56,868 nt of DNA from contig JAJFIK010000033.1 of assembly GCA_021775005.1 (NCBI GenBank), positions 1 to 56,868 of the forward strand. The letters are read 5' to 3'. The position numbers were made by a program, and so were the translations under genes. The DNA is from Rhodospirillales bacterium. Lineage in GTDB: Bacteria; Pseudomonadota; Alphaproteobacteria; JAJFIK01. The notes beneath the pieces were generated by a model. That model did not search any database. It was not told the origin of the DNA and worked only from the letters and a program-made list of their open reading frames with translations. Position 1 is the first letter of the stretch. Each line of letters starts with the position of its first letter. This document shows, piece by piece, positions 27,600 to 37,214 of the stretch.

Positions 27600-28568
27600 A
27601 TGTCGACGCATTCGTATCTCGATTTCGAGAAACAGGTAGCTGAACTTGAAGGCAAGGTGCAGGAGCTGCGCCAGCTTGCCAGTGATGACAGCACGATGGA
27701 CATCGCTGACGAAGTTCAAAAGCTTGAGTCAAAGTCTGCAACACTGCTGCGCGAGACCTACGCGAAACTGAACCCGTGGCAGAAGACGCAAGTTGCGCGC
27801 CACCCTTATCGGCCACATTTTAAAGATTACATTGATCGTTTGGTAGAAGACTTCACCCCATTGGCTGGTGATCGATACTATGGCGACGACGAAGCCATCC
27901 AAGGCGGCCTTGGCCGTTTTAAGGGGCGATCTGTAGTGGTCATTGGCCATGAAAAAGGCAACGACACCTCAAGCCGTCTGAAACATAATTTTGGCATGGC
28001 GATGCCGGAAGGCTATCGCAAGGCTGTGCGGCTTATGGACATGGCTGAACGGTTTGACCTGCCAGTGCTTTCCCTCATCGATACCGCGGGGGCTTATCCT
28101 GGTATTGGCGCGGAGGAACGCGGGCAGGCTGAAGCCATCGCGCGCTCGACGGAAAAGTGCCTCACCTTGGGCGTACCCATGGTGTCGATCATCATCGGCG
28201 AAGGTGGATCCGGCGGGGCGGTCGCCATTGCCACGGCAAACAAGGTACTGATGTTGGAGCACTCGATTTACTCTGTGATTTCACCAGAAGGCTGCGCCTC
28301 AATCCTGTGGCGTGATCCAGCGAAGTCAAAAGAAGCCGCGGCCGCCATGAAACTGACGGCACAAGACCTGCTTGAGCACAATATTATTGACCTTATCATC
28401 CCAGAGCCCATTGGCGGGGCGCATCGGGGCCGTGAGGCGGTTATGGATGCGGCAGGGGATGCGGCCATTGAGGCGCTGCAATCATTGAGCGGGCTTTCTG
28501 CTGATGAGCTGCGCCGTCAACGGCAGGATAAATACCTCGCCATGGGCCGGGTTGCCGGGACCGCTTAA
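27600..28568 (+). CDS. accA: Acetyl-CoA carboxylase carboxyltransferase subunit alpha
   Basis: The 322-residue subunit, with AccD, transfers the carboxyl group from biotin to acetyl-CoA to make malonyl-CoA for fatty acid synthesis. The sequence has the standard N-terminal helix [19 protein letters not shown], then [11 protein letters not shown], the crotonase-fold core [18 protein letters not shown] and the oxyanion region [17 protein letters not shown] lies before the ATG. The 3' end overlaps the stop of the opposing epoxide-hydrolase-like gene by four bases. Confidence 0.98.
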   Translation: MSTHSYLDFEKQVAELEGKVQELRQLASDDSTMDIADEVQKLESKSATLLRETYAKLNPWQKTQVARHPYRPHFKDYIDRLVEDFTPLAGDRYYGDDEAIQGGLGRFKGRSVVVIGHEKGNDTSSRLKHNFGMAMPEGYRKAVRLMDMAERFDLPVLSLIDTAGAYPGIGAEERGQAEAIARSTEKCLTLGVPMVSIIIGEGGSGGAVAIATANKVLMLEHSIYSVISPEGCASILWRDPAKSKEAAAAMKLTAQDLLEHNIIDLIIPEPIGGAHRGREAVMDAAGDAAIEALQSLSGLSADELRRQRQDKYLAMGRVAGTA

Positions 28569-29722
28569 TCTATCTTTTTTGCAAATGACCTGACATCAGC
28601 AAGGAACGCCTCTGGCTGTTCCAAAGCGGCAAAATGTCCGCCTGCGGCAAACTCCGTCCATTGCACAATATTGGCGAAATGTTTTTCCACCTGGCTGCGG
28701 GGCGGGAACGCATAAATCGGCACCTCAAAAGGTAATTTCGCAATACCAACCGGCTTGGTGATGCGATCGCCGGGTTTGAGCGGCGTGCCGAAGCTGTCTT
28801 CCATGATACCGCGATAGGGCCAGAGGGCTGTGCCCACCGTGCCCGTTACCAGATAGATCATGATGTTGGTGAGCAGTTGATCCTTGGTATAGGCGCTCTC
28901 AATATTTTCGCCTTTGGTGTGAGACCAACCGTGCATCTTCTCAAGTACATAGGCCGCCCAACCCGCCGGGCTGTCTTCCAATCCCACTGCCAGCGACATG
29001 GGCTTGGCAATTTGCATGTTGAAATAGGCACCCTCAAAGAACTGAACAGCGTTTGCTTTAGCAGCATGAGCTTGCTCTTCTTCGGTCTCAGGTGCGACGC
29101 TAGGTGACAGCCAGCCCATGATGTTGAAGTGGGCGGCTTTGCAGGTGCCATGGTCATAGGCGAGCCAGCCAGCGATGTTGCCGCCCCAGTCGCCGCCTTG
29201 GGCAAGGTAGCCATCGTAGCCTAGTACACTTGTCATGAGATCATCGAAGTATGCTGCTATGCGGCGCGGCGAAATTGGATTTGCAGGGGCTTCCGACCAG
29301 CCATACCCAGGCAGAGATGGCACCACCACATGAAACGCGGGCTCGCCCGCGGGCGGATTGGTCAAGGGCTCTAAGAGGTGCAGAAACTCAAACACTGATC
29401 CCGGCCAACCATGGGAAATGATGAGCGGCTTGGCATCAGGTCTTGGGGAGCGCACATGGTAATAATGCAGCGCCAGTGGCGCGTCTTCCACGGTCGCAGA
29501 GGCAATGAATTGGGGGAATGCATTCAAAGCTGCTTGCGCCTTGGGCCAGCTAAACTCGTTGGCCCAGTAGGCGCAGAGCTCTTTCACATAGGCGATATCC
29601 GCGCCATAATTCCAGCCCGCTGTTGCTGGCGTTTTTGGCCAAGTGGTCTGGCGCACGCGGGTTTGGATATCCGACAGCAATGCCGCATCAACATCGATGG
29701 AAAAAGGGCGCGGTCCGGCCAC
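28565..29722 (-). CDS. Epoxide-hydrolase-family alpha/beta hydrolase
   Basis: The 385-residue protein has an N-terminal epoxide hydrolase domain (EHN; about 5-112) and an alpha/beta-hydrolase fold. The oxyanion motif HGWPGS lies at 104-109, the nucleophile Asp178 in GGDWGG, and a probable catalytic His363 in [12 protein letters not shown]. This is the microsomal/juvenile-hormone type epoxide hydrolase family, which adds water to epoxides; the natural substrate is unknown. The GTG start lies seven bases after the secA stop with AAGG upstream, so it is probably cotranscribed with secA. Confidence 0.88.
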   Translation of the reverse strand: MAGPRPFSIDVDAALLSDIQTRVRQTTWPKTPATAGWNYGADIAYVKELCAYWANEFSWPKAQAALNAFPQFIASATVEDAPLALHYYHVRSPRPDAKPLIISHGWPGSVFEFLHLLEPLTNPPAGEPAFHVVVPSLPGYGWSEAPANPISPRRIAAYFDDLMTSVLGYDGYLAQGGDWGGNIAGWLAYDHGTCKAAHFNIMGWLSPSVAPETEEEQAHAAKANAVQFFEGAYFNMQIAKPMSLAVGLEDSPAGWAAYVLEKMHGWSHTKGENIESAYTKDQLLTNIMIYLVTGTVGTALWPYRGIMEDSFGTPLKPGDRITKPVGIAKLPFEVPIYAFPPRSQVEKHFANIVQWTEFAAGGHFAALEQPEAFLADVRSFAKKID

Positions 29723-29728
29723 CTGCGC

Positions 29729-32524
29729 TTAGCCTTGTGCGGAAATGGCGCCGTGGCAATGCTTGTACTTTTTGCCTGAGCCACATGGGCAAGGGGAATT
29801 CCTCGGCACCTTACCCCAAGTTGCGGGGTCGTCGGCTGATGGCTGTGCGGCGGGTTCCCCACTGCCGTGAAGGCTCGCGGCCACTCTTTGTTTGGGGCGT
29901 GTGCCGCCACGACCACGGGCCATTTCATTGCCACCGGTGAGCGGATCGGTGTGAACTTCCTGTATTTTGCGCTTGGGCAGATCGGCCAGATCTGGCGGCG
30001 GGGCATCTTTGCTGACTTCAATCCGCAAAAGCTGCTGCGTTACTTCTTGGCGCAGCCGGTTCAGCAAATGCTCAAACAACTCAAAGGCTTCGGATTTGTA
30101 CTCATTGAGCGGATCGCGCTGCGCGTAGCCCCGAAGGCTTACGGCTTGGCGCAGGTGATCCAGCATGGACAAATGCTCGCGCCAATCGCGGTCAAGGTTT
30201 TGCAGGAGCAAAGACTTCTCAACCCGGCGCAGCAAAGAGGGTCCAAGGTTAGCGGCCTTTTCGGCCATGCGTTTGTCAAAGACATCTATCAGGCGCTCGC
30301 GCATTTCTTCATCGGCGATGCCTTCTTCAGCGGCCCATTCCTTCACCGGCACATCGATCCCGGTAATGCGCACAACTTCGTCTTCAAGCCCGGCGGAGTC
30401 CCACTGTTCGGGATAAGCGCGCGGCGGAATGTGTTGTGTCACCAAGTCATCAATCACTTGGTGGCGCATATCCGCGATCACTTCAGAAAGATCTTCGGCG
30501 CGCATCATCTCCTTGCGTTGTTCAAAGATCGCCTTGCGCTGATCATTCATGACATTATCGAATTTCAGCAAGCTTTTGCGAATTTCGAAGTTTCGCTGTT
30601 CGACTTTTTGTTGGGCTTTTTCCAGCGCGCTATTGATCCACTTGTGAACAATAGCCTCGCCTTCCTGCAGACCAAGTGTTTTGAGCACACCGTCCATGCG
30701 ATCAGAGCCGAAAATGCGCATAAGATCATCGGTCAGGGCGAGGAAAAACTTGGATGCGCCTGGATCGCCTTGTCGTCCGGTCCGTCCGCGCAACTGGTTA
30801 TCGATGCGGCGGCTCTCATGGCGCTCTGTGCCAACCACGTAGAGGCCGCCAGCTTCAAGGGCGATTTTCTTTTTCTCTGCGACATCGGCGGTAATTTCCG
30901 CAATCTTCTTCTCGCGCGCCGCGTCGTCTTTGATGACATCGGCTTCCGCCTTGATGCGCATGTCCAGATTGCCGCCAAGCTGAATATCAGTGCCGCGCCC
31001 GGCCATGTTTGTGGCGATGGTCACGGCAGCCGGCTCCCCAGCCATGGCAATGATCTGCGCTTCCTGCTCGTGGTAGCGCGCGTTCAATACCTGGTGTGCA
31101 ATCTTCTTTTTCTTAAGATGGCGGGCAAGCTCTTCAGATTTCTCAATGGAAACGGTACCCACGAGAACGGGCTGTTTCCGCGCCGCGCACTCTTCGATCA
31201 GGGTGATGATGGCAGCGTATTTTTCGTCTGCGGAGCGGTAAACTTCATCGTCCCAGTCTTTACGCATTACCGGACGATTGGTGGGGATCTCAACGACGGC
31301 AAGTTTGTAGATTTCTTCAAATTCGCCTTCTTCAGTCAGCGCCGTACCGGTCATGCCCGCAAGTTTGCTATAGAGGCGGAAGTAGTTTTGGAAGGTGATC
31401 GACGCCAGAGTTTGGTTTTCCGGCTGAATGGCCACGCCTTCTTTGGCTTCCAGGGCTTGGTGCAACCCTTCTGAATAGCGACGGCCTTCCATCATGCGGC
31501 CAGTAAATTCGTCAATGATGACAACCCGGCCGCCCTTTACAATGTAGTCGCGGTCGCGCTGGAAAATCTTGTGAGCGCGCAGGGCTTGGTTGACGTGATG
31601 GATAATTGAAATGTTGCCGATGTCATAGAGCCCGCCTTGTGCCATAACGGGTTGGGCTTCGGGATCCTTTACAAGGCGTTCTTCGTCATAAACACGAAGA
31701 ATTTCTTCGATCTTTTCATTCCCCTCTTCCGAGAGGTTGATCTGGCGCGCCTTTTCCTCAATTTCGTAGTGCTCTTCGGTCAGCTTCGGAATTTGGCTGT
31801 CGATGACACGATAGAGCTCAGAGTTGTCGTCTGCCGGACCCGAGATAATGAGAGGCGTCCGCGCTTCGTCGATAAGGATGGAGTCTACTTCATCAACAAT
31901 GGCGTAGTTGTGATCGCGCTGAACCATTGAAGTCAGTTGATACTTCATGTTGTCGCGCAGATAATCGAAGCCGAACTCGTTGTTTGTGCCGTAGGTCACG
32001 TCCGCTTGATAGGCAGCGCGGCGTTCTTCATCGCCAAGACCGGGCAGGACGCAGCCAACTTCAAGACCAAGGAAGCGATAAATCTGTCCCATCCAGTCCG
32101 CATCACGGCGGGCGAGATAGTCATTCACGGTGACCACGTGAACGCCTTTGCCTGAGAGGGCGTTCAAATAGACCGCAAGGGTGGCGACAAGGGTTTTGCC
32201 CTCGCCGGTTTTCATTTCAGAAATATTGCCTTCGTGGAGCACCATGGCGCCCATAAGCTGCACGTCGAAATGGCGCTGCCCCAAAGTGCGCTTGGCGGCT
32301 TCGCGCACGGTGGCAAAGGCCTCTTCAAGCACATCATCAAGGGTTTCGCCCGCAGCTAAGCGCTCGCGAAATTCACCGGATTTATTGCGCAAGTCATCTT
32401 CAGAGAGCTTTTCGTACTCAGGCTCCAGGGCATTTATGGCTTCAACGCGCCGATAATACGGTTTCAGCCTCCGTTGGCTGGCGTCCCCAAATATAGTTTT
32501 GGCGATAGAGCCAAGACTGGCCAT
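29729..32524 (-). CDS. secA: Preprotein translocase ATPase SecA
   Basis: The 931-residue motor drives proteins through SecYEG at the inner membrane. Walker A MKTGEGKT is at 104-111, [15 protein letters not shown] follows, and [14 protein letters not shown] is the motif of the second nucleotide-binding fold. The C-terminal zinc-binding SecB-interaction motif [14 protein letters not shown] is intact. AAAGGG about seven bases upstream supports the start. A promoter is visible about 140 bases upstream (32665-32693). Several proteins in this window carry Sec signal peptides. Confidence 0.98.
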   Translation of the reverse strand: MASLGSIAKTIFGDASQRRLKPYYRRVEAINALEPEYEKLSEDDLRNKSGEFRERLAAGETLDDVLEEAFATVREAAKRTLGQRHFDVQLMGAMVLHEGNISEMKTGEGKTLVATLAVYLNALSGKGVHVVTVNDYLARRDADWMGQIYRFLGLEVGCVLPGLGDEERRAAYQADVTYGTNNEFGFDYLRDNMKYQLTSMVQRDHNYAIVDEVDSILIDEARTPLIISGPADDNSELYRVIDSQIPKLTEEHYEIEEKARQINLSEEGNEKIEEILRVYDEERLVKDPEAQPVMAQGGLYDIGNISIIHHVNQALRAHKIFQRDRDYIVKGGRVVIIDEFTGRMMEGRRYSEGLHQALEAKEGVAIQPENQTLASITFQNYFRLYSKLAGMTGTALTEEGEFEEIYKLAVVEIPTNRPVMRKDWDDEVYRSADEKYAAIITLIEECAARKQPVLVGTVSIEKSEELARHLKKKKIAHQVLNARYHEQEAQIIAMAGEPAAVTIATNMAGRGTDIQLGGNLDMRIKAEADVIKDDAAREKKIAEITADVAEKKKIALEAGGLYVVGTERHESRRIDNQLRGRTGRQGDPGASKFFLALTDDLMRIFGSDRMDGVLKTLGLQEGEAIVHKWINSALEKAQQKVEQRNFEIRKSLLKFDNVMNDQRKAIFEQRKEMMRAEDLSEVIADMRHQVIDDLVTQHIPPRAYPEQWDSAGLEDEVVRITGIDVPVKEWAAEEGIADEEMRERLIDVFDKRMAEKAANLGPSLLRRVEKSLLLQNLDRDWREHLSMLDHLRQAVSLRGYAQRDPLNEYKSEAFELFEHLLNRLRQEVTQQLLRIEVSKDAPPPDLADLPKRKIQEVHTDPLTGGNEMARGRGGTRPKQRVAASLHGSGEPAAQPSADDPATWGKVPRNSPCPCGSGKKYKHCHGAISAQG

Positions 32525-33005
32525 TCGGCTGCCCTTTCATCAAATACGCGGCAGATGTCAGTGATTGACACTCTTCCGCCAGTTCTCGGTCGATGGCGCA
32601 ACCCCATTTTGCGCCGGTATGCGTAAGGTTCGCGTCAATTCGACCGATCCTGACGAACGCGGCAGACATAAGGATGAGGCCCCCTAATGTCAACGCGGCT
32701 CGGCTGCGTCCGAACCGCGCGTTGCCCCGAATTTCACCCTAAATTCAATCGGTTACAGGATTTGGCCTTGGACATTGAACTGAATGGATCGCAAATCATC
32801 GTTAACGCGGCGGATTTTCCGGCTTGGCGGCCACCAAAACTGCTTGCCGTGGCGGTCAGATATTTGCTTGATCCGGTCGGCTCCCTACCCTGTGGACCAA
32901 AGAATTTGTGAATGCGAAGGTGCCGCCGCTAGCGGTGGACTGTCTGGACCTGCCAGCAGGCCCGGCGCTAGATTACTCGTGGTCTCAAAGCGGAGTTGAC
33001 CCATA
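32525..33005. other. 481-base gene-poor interval between secA and the GNAT gene
   Basis: I find no convincing gene. Short frames exist on both strands (for example 32442-32693 minus, 32687-32911 plus) but have no homology or good start signals. The secA promoter lies at 32665-32693. In many Alphaproteobacteria a parvulin-type prolyl isomerase gene and argJ sit between secA and a GNAT-mutT pair; neither is present here. Confidence 0.6.
32665..32693 (-). promoter_or_regulatory. Promoter of secA
   Basis: On the minus strand TTGACA (32693-32688) and TATGTC (32670-32665) are separated by 17 bases, a good sigma-70 match, about 140 bases upstream of the secA start. Confidence 0.6.
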
Positions 33006-33569
33006 GTGAATGAAATTGCGGGAGAGGTCGGCGCGGCGTACATGCCAGCGCCAATTTATACGCGGCAACTGGAACTCCGTCCGTTGCGCACTGATGATGC
33101 GCAGCAGATCGCAGATTACTTCCAGGATTGGGATGTGGTCAAACAAACCGTCTCGGTTCCCTTTCCCTATGATGAGCGGTCTGCGCTGACGTGGATTGCG
33201 CGGGTGCGTCGACGCACTGAAGCAGGCTCGCAATATGTCTTTGCATTAGACCGCCGCAGCGACCAGGAGATGGTTGGCTCCGTCGCATTGACGCGGGGCA
33301 CTGATACATCACGCGCTGAATTGGGCTATTGGCTCGGTAAACCCCATTGGGGCTTTGGCTACGCCTCTGAAGCGGTTCGGACCATGAGCGAGTTTGGCAT
33401 TGGCTCATTGGGACTCAGTCATATTGATGCTGCTGTGTTTCGAGAAAACCAAGCCTCGGCAAGGGTGCTTGAAAAGGCCGGGTTCAAGAAAGGCCGCAAT
33501 GTTGTGCGCCGGTATCCTGATCGCGGTGGCAAGCGACACGTTATCGAATATTCATTGGAAGCAATCTAA
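33006..33569 (+). CDS. GNAT-family N-acetyltransferase (RimJ/RimL-like)
   Basis: The protein of up to 187 residues is a GCN5-related acetyltransferase of the RimJ/RimL ribosomal-protein type: LELRPLRTDDAQQIADYF, then the acetyl-CoA-binding region ELGYWLGKPHWGFGYASEAVRTM and the C-terminal NQASARVLEKAGF. Substrate is unknown. The start is either GTG 33006 or ATG 33042. It lies 10 bases before the TraB/GumN gene and begins a plus-strand run to the NUDIX and pilin genes. Confidence 0.9.
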   Translation: MNEIAGEVGAAYMPAPIYTRQLELRPLRTDDAQQIADYFQDWDVVKQTVSVPFPYDERSALTWIARVRRRTEAGSQYVFALDRRSDQEMVGSVALTRGTDTSRAELGYWLGKPHWGFGYASEAVRTMSEFGIGSLGLSHIDAAVFRENQASARVLEKAGFKKGRNVVRRYPDRGGKRHVIEYSLEAI

Positions 33570-33579
33570 GGGAGTGCCC

Positions 33580-34458
33580 ATGGCTGTTCCTTCAAGGGGT
33601 TTGTGTGCCATCGCTGTGGCGTTTGTGCTTTGGGTCGTGGCTGCAACTAGCGCTTATGCTCAACCTTCGCTTTTAACTGTGAGCGATGAAGACACCACTA
33701 TCCATATGCTTGGCACACTGCATTTCATGCCGCCAGCCGTGGCTTGGCGCACAGCGGAAATTGACGCGGCCATGATGGCGGCGGACGCGGTTTACTTCGA
33801 GGCAGATACTGTAAATCTGGATCCTGCCGCCATGCAGGAATTCATAATTGCCAATGGTACGAACCCGCCGGGCGTTTTTCTGTCTGATCTAATGTCGCAA
33901 GAGCAATACCAGCGTTTTGAAGCATATGCGGCAAGCATTGGTTTATCTGCCGCAGCGATGGAGCCCGTGCGCCCCTGGCTGGCGGTCCTCAATCTCAGCG
34001 TCGTTCATATGATGTCAGAAGGGTTTGACCCCAGTTCTGGTATTGATCAAGTGCTTCATCAAGAAGCATTGGCTCGCGGCACCGAATTGCGGTTTCTTGA
34101 GGAGATGGAGTTTCAGATCAGACTGTTCTCCGATCTCAGCGCCAAACAGGAGTTGGATATGCTCATCTCCACAGTTGATTATGCTGATCAAACTGAGGGC
34201 ATGCTGAGTGTTATGTTGGAGTCCTGGATGTCTGGCGATTACGACTTGTTGGATGAAAGCCTGAGCGCTGGCACGCGCGAAGAGTATCCAGAGATCTATG
34301 ACATCATCTTCACAAACCGGAACCAGACCTGGACCGATGAAATTGTCGCGCTCATGAATGAGCCGGGCACTTTTTTTATTGCTGTGGGGAGTGGCCACAT
34401 GGGGGGACCAGACGGCGTTCCCACCATGCTGCGCGCGCGTGGATTTACCGTTGAGTAA
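33580..34458 (+). CDS. TraB/GumN-family exported protein
   Basis: The 292-residue protein begins with a signal peptide (LCAIAVAFVLWVVAATSAYAQ). It then shows the TraB/GumN pattern: HMLGTLHFMPPAVAW with the conserved GTxH, AVYFEAD, and at the C terminus FIAVGSGHMGGPDGVPTMLRARG with a second GxxH. The family is related to Tiki-type metalloproteases, with paired GxxH motifs and a glutamate; activity in bacteria is not established. AAGGGAG seven bases upstream sets the start. It is probably periplasmic. Confidence 0.9.
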   Translation: MAVPSRGLCAIAVAFVLWVVAATSAYAQPSLLTVSDEDTTIHMLGTLHFMPPAVAWRTAEIDAAMMAADAVYFEADTVNLDPAAMQEFIIANGTNPPGVFLSDLMSQEQYQRFEAYAASIGLSAAAMEPVRPWLAVLNLSVVHMMSEGFDPSSGIDQVLHQEALARGTELRFLEEMEFQIRLFSDLSAKQELDMLISTVDYADQTEGMLSVMLESWMSGDYDLLDESLSAGTREEYPEIYDIIFTNRNQTWTDEIVALMNEPGTFFIAVGSGHMGGPDGVPTMLRARGFTVE

Positions 34459-34511
34459 CCACTTCAATTGTGAACAATTTTAACAAACTCCAATAGGTGA
34501 AATTAATTCAT

Positions 34512-34937
34512 ATGTCCCAAGATCACAGCCAAGAGGAAATGCCTCTCTTGCTGGTGGCGGCTTGTGCTTTGGTTGACGTGGATGGTCGCGTTCTCATCGG
34601 CCAACGGCCAGTTGGCAAGGCGATGGCGGGGCTTTGGGAATTCCCGGGCGGGAAAGTTGAACCCGGCGAGACCCCTGAAGCCGCTGTTATTCGCGAGCTG
34701 GAAGAGGAATTGGGAGTAAATACAGACGAAGCTTGTTTGGCACCGTTTGCGTTTGCCTCCCACGCTTATGAGACGTTTCACTTGCTCATGCCACTTTATG
34801 TGTGTCGCAAATGGAACGGGATGCCCCGCTCCAAAGAACATCAAGCTTTGGCTTGGGCGCGGGCGACAGAGTTGAGAAAGTATCCAATGCTGCCCGCGGA
34901 TGTGCCGCTTGTGGCGCACTTGATTGATCTACTGTAG
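34512..34937 (+). CDS. mutT: NUDIX hydrolase, MutT-like
   Basis: The 141-residue protein has a complete Nudix box (GGKVEPGETPEAAVIRELEEELG) and the MutT-type flanks RVLIGQRPVGKAMAGLWEFPGG. MutT hydrolyses 8-oxo-dGTP and so limits mutation. The start at 34512 is preceded by AGGTGA at about 11 bases; GTG 34497 is an alternative. In the gap before it lies a small AT-rich inverted repeat, AATTG-TGAA-CAATT (34466-34479). The Flp pilin gene follows after 10 bases. Confidence 0.9.
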   Translation: MSQDHSQEEMPLLLVAACALVDVDGRVLIGQRPVGKAMAGLWEFPGGKVEPGETPEAAVIRELEEELGVNTDEACLAPFAFASHAYETFHLLMPLYVCRKWNGMPRSKEHQALAWARATELRKYPMLPADVPLVAHLIDLL

Positions 34938-34947
34938 GGAGGCCGTA

Positions 34948-35121
34948 ATGGTCAGCATGATCAAGACACGATTGCTAGAAATAGCAAAAGACGCTTCAGG
35001 CGCGACCGCTATTGAATACGCGATGATCGCGGCCAGCGTGTCGATTGTCATTGTTGGGGTTGTGGCCACAATGAGTGGATCGCTGCTTGGTCTATTCAAC
35101 GCCGTCATCGGCGGGTTTTAG
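34948..35121 (+). CDS. Flp-family type IVb pilin
   Basis: The 57-residue protein has a short leader, a prepilin cleavage-type site in KDASG-ATAIEYAM with glutamate at position +5 of the mature protein, and one hydrophobic helix (IAASVSIVIVGVVATMS). This is the major subunit type of Flp/Tad adhesion pili. GGGAGG seven bases before the ATG supports the start. No Tad assembly genes (tadA, cpaA, rcpA) are in the window, so it is an orphan pilin here, placed behind the NUDIX gene. Its stop overlaps the stop of the opposing methyltransferase gene. Confidence 0.88.
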   Translation: MVSMIKTRLLEIAKDASGATAIEYAMIAASVSIVIVGVVATMSGSLLGLFNAVIGGF

Positions 35122-36041
35122 GATTTCTCATTCTTCGTGCCTTCACCGGCCGATAGCTCCTCTGTTCTTAAGGCATCAGCGAGGCTAACGCGCGCGCTGC
35201 CCGGCCTCAGAGGTTGTTGCTGACTCTCATGAGGGGCCCAGCCCGCAAGGTAAATCAGCTCAAAACTAGCACGTAGTTTCCCATCTTCATCTGCAAACCG
35301 ATCAGCATAGATCTCCGCTGTGCGGGCAAGGGTGTCGCGCCGCAGCGGCACGCGCCGACGCTCGTGAAGGGTGTTGGCCTCTCCCATGCCGCGCAGATCG
35401 CGGAGCAGGTCGAAAAAATTACTGTAACGAACAGTCAAAGTATCTGTGTCCGTGACCGGCAGGGCAAATCCCGCGCGCTGCAACAGAGTCCCCCCATCCC
35501 GCACTTCGGTAAACGGGGCAATTCGCGGAGAGAGGCCGCCGGTGGTTTCAATCTCCGCTTCGCCGAGCGCGGTGCGCAATTCCGTCAATGTGCCGGGCCC
35601 AAACAATGTGCCAATGAAGAAGCCATCCGGCCTTAACGCGCGGCGAACCTGTACCAGTGCCCCCGGAAGGTCATTGACGGCATGGAGCGTGACGCCGGCG
35701 ACGACCAAACCGAAAGATTCAGGCGCGATAGGTAGCCATTCTTCGTCCGAGACAAAACTAATGCGATGCCCTGCGACCGGCGCTAAATCTGTCGTAATTA
35801 CATGGCCAATTGATTGCCCGGTCACGGTCTGGGCAAAGTTTCCATCGCGGCCGCCCAGGACCAATGCATTGTCAAAAACACGCTCAATAGCTTGTAGGCG
35901 GTCGGAAATTTCATTGGCGATATGTTTGTGCAAGAAGCCATAGTTCGCCAGGTCGCTGCGCCCTCGACGCTGACGCACCAAAGAGCGGTCAAACACCTGT
36001 AAGGCGGCCGCTGAATTGTCTCCGGAGCGGGGCTCTGTCAT
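35118..36041 (-). CDS. SAM-dependent methyltransferase-fold protein, NDUFAF5/BioC-like
   Basis: The 307-residue protein starts at MTEPRSGD; the frame upstream has no homology. After an N-terminal VFDRSLVRQRRGR motif comes a class I methyltransferase fold (NALVLGGRDGNFA as SAM loop, then ESFGLVVAGVTLHAVND and LRPDGFFIGTLFGPGTL). This combination is characteristic of the alphaproteobacterial relatives of mitochondrial NDUFAF5, a complex I assembly factor that hydroxylates an arginine, and is often annotated as BioC. Function here is inferred from family only. It is divergent from comF. Confidence 0.88.
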   Translation of the reverse strand: MTEPRSGDNSAAALQVFDRSLVRQRRGRSDLANYGFLHKHIANEISDRLQAIERVFDNALVLGGRDGNFAQTVTGQSIGHVITTDLAPVAGHRISFVSDEEWLPIAPESFGLVVAGVTLHAVNDLPGALVQVRRALRPDGFFIGTLFGPGTLTELRTALGEAEIETTGGLSPRIAPFTEVRDGGTLLQRAGFALPVTDTDTLTVRYSNFFDLLRDLRGMGEANTLHERRRVPLRRDTLARTAEIYADRFADEDGKLRASFELIYLAGWAPHESQQQPLRPGSARVSLADALRTEELSAGEGTKNEKS

Positions 36042-36108
36042 GCTGTCTAATATGACATTCCCCCCAACCAGAGCAATGTGGGTCGATAATTCCCGGTAAG
36101 GCGTGGTG

Positions 36109-36891
36109 ATGCAGCAACGGATTGAGCAACTCAAAGCCTGGATGAGGCGTGAAGCAGGACCGCGACTAAGTGCGGCACAGGCGGCTGCGCTTGATCTCAT
36201 TTTGCCGCCACAATGCTTGTCCTGCGCCGCGCCGGTCACAGAGCCGGGGCACCTTTGTGGGTCATGTTGGAATGCCATCGACTTTCTGGACGGGCCCGCT
36301 TGTGCCACCTGCGGCACGCCATTTGAAACGCAAGAGCTGGACGGGGCGATTTGCGGGGCCTGCACGCGGGAGCCCCCTGCCTATGATCAGGCGCGGGCGG
36401 TGATGCGTTATGATGACAAAGCCAAGGGGCTCATCTTGGCGTTCAAACATGCTGACCGGCTGGAAGGCACCCGGTCTTTTGGCCGTTGGATGGCCCGGGC
36501 TGGTGCGGCATTCGTCGCCCAGGCCGATATTATTACCTCTGTGCCCCTTCACAGGCGTCGTTTGATCTCACGCAAATACAATCAAGCGGCGCTTCTGGCG
36601 CAGGCTTTGGCTGCCGCCAGTGGCTGCTCTTTCGACCCCATGCTTTTGGAACGCAAACGCGCGACCCCCACGCAGGGCGGTCTCACGCGCCGTCAGCGCC
36701 GTCATAATGTGGCCGGAGCGTTCAGAATTCGCCCCGGCTGGGAAGATCGCATACGCGGCGCGCGTATCGTTGTGGTGGACGATGTCATCACAACCGGCGC
36801 AACAGTTGAAACTTGCGCGCGGACCCTGAAACGCGGCGGCGCGTCCGGCATCGATGTATTGACCCTGGCCCGCGTGGTTCTGCCCAAATAG
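36109..36891 (+). CDS. ComF-family phosphoribosyltransferase-like protein
   Basis: The protein of about 260 residues has an N-terminal double zinc-ribbon with cysteine pairs CLSCAAP...CGSCW and CATCGTP...CGACTREP. It is followed by a phosphoribosyltransferase domain whose PRPP loop is VVVDDVITTGATVETCA. ComF proteins are linked to DNA uptake in Gram-positive bacteria; the role in Alphaproteobacteria is unclear. TAAGG seven bases upstream points to ATG 36109; GTG 36103 is in frame. It lies upstream of grxC. Confidence 0.92.
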   Translation: MQQRIEQLKAWMRREAGPRLSAAQAAALDLILPPQCLSCAAPVTEPGHLCGSCWNAIDFLDGPACATCGTPFETQELDGAICGACTREPPAYDQARAVMRYDDKAKGLILAFKHADRLEGTRSFGRWMARAGAAFVAQADIITSVPLHRRRLISRKYNQAALLAQALAAASGCSFDPMLLERKRATPTQGGLTRRQRRHNVAGAFRIRPGWEDRIRGARIVVVDDVITTGATVETCARTLKRGGASGIDVLTLARVVLPK

Positions 36892-36950
36892 CTGGCCAGG
36901 CGCGTCAGCGCGCCGTATATGTTTTATTCAGATCAACATGCAGGAACCCA

Positions 36951-37208
36951 ATGGCTAAAGTTGAAATTTATACGTCCCCTTTTTGTGGCTACTGCCATAT
37001 GGCGAAGAATTTGCTGTCAAAAAAGGGAGTTGCCTTTGAGGAAGTCAATATTTTCATGGTCGCTGGCGCGCGTAATGAAATGATGAAACGCTCCGGCGGG
37101 CATCATACGGTGCCGCAGATCTTCATTGATGACAACGCCATTGGTGGTTGCGATGAGCTCCATGACCTCGAGCGCCATGGCAAACTTAATGCGATGCTCA
37201 CTGCCTGA
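36951..37208 (+). CDS. grxC: Glutaredoxin 3
   Basis: This 85-residue dithiol glutaredoxin has the active site CGYC near the N terminus (SPFCGYCHMAKNLL), the cis-proline loop TVPQIFIDD, and the glutathione-binding GGCDEL. It reduces disulfides using glutathione in the cytoplasm. The start follows a CAGGA seven bases upstream. The nitrilase gene begins six bases after its stop. Confidence 0.97.
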   Translation: MAKVEIYTSPFCGYCHMAKNLLSKKGVAFEEVNIFMVAGARNEMMKRSGGHHTVPQIFIDDNAIGGCDELHDLERHGKLNAMLTA

Positions 37209-37214
37209 GGGCCT

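Noticed and set aside
29867-31474. Plus-strand open frame of 535 codons
   Set aside because: It lies entirely within secA on the opposite strand and has no recognisable homology; GC-rich codon use makes such shadows common.
32442-32693. 83-codon minus-strand frame overlapping the secA start
   Set aside because: It spans the secA promoter and start codon in another frame and shows no family signature.
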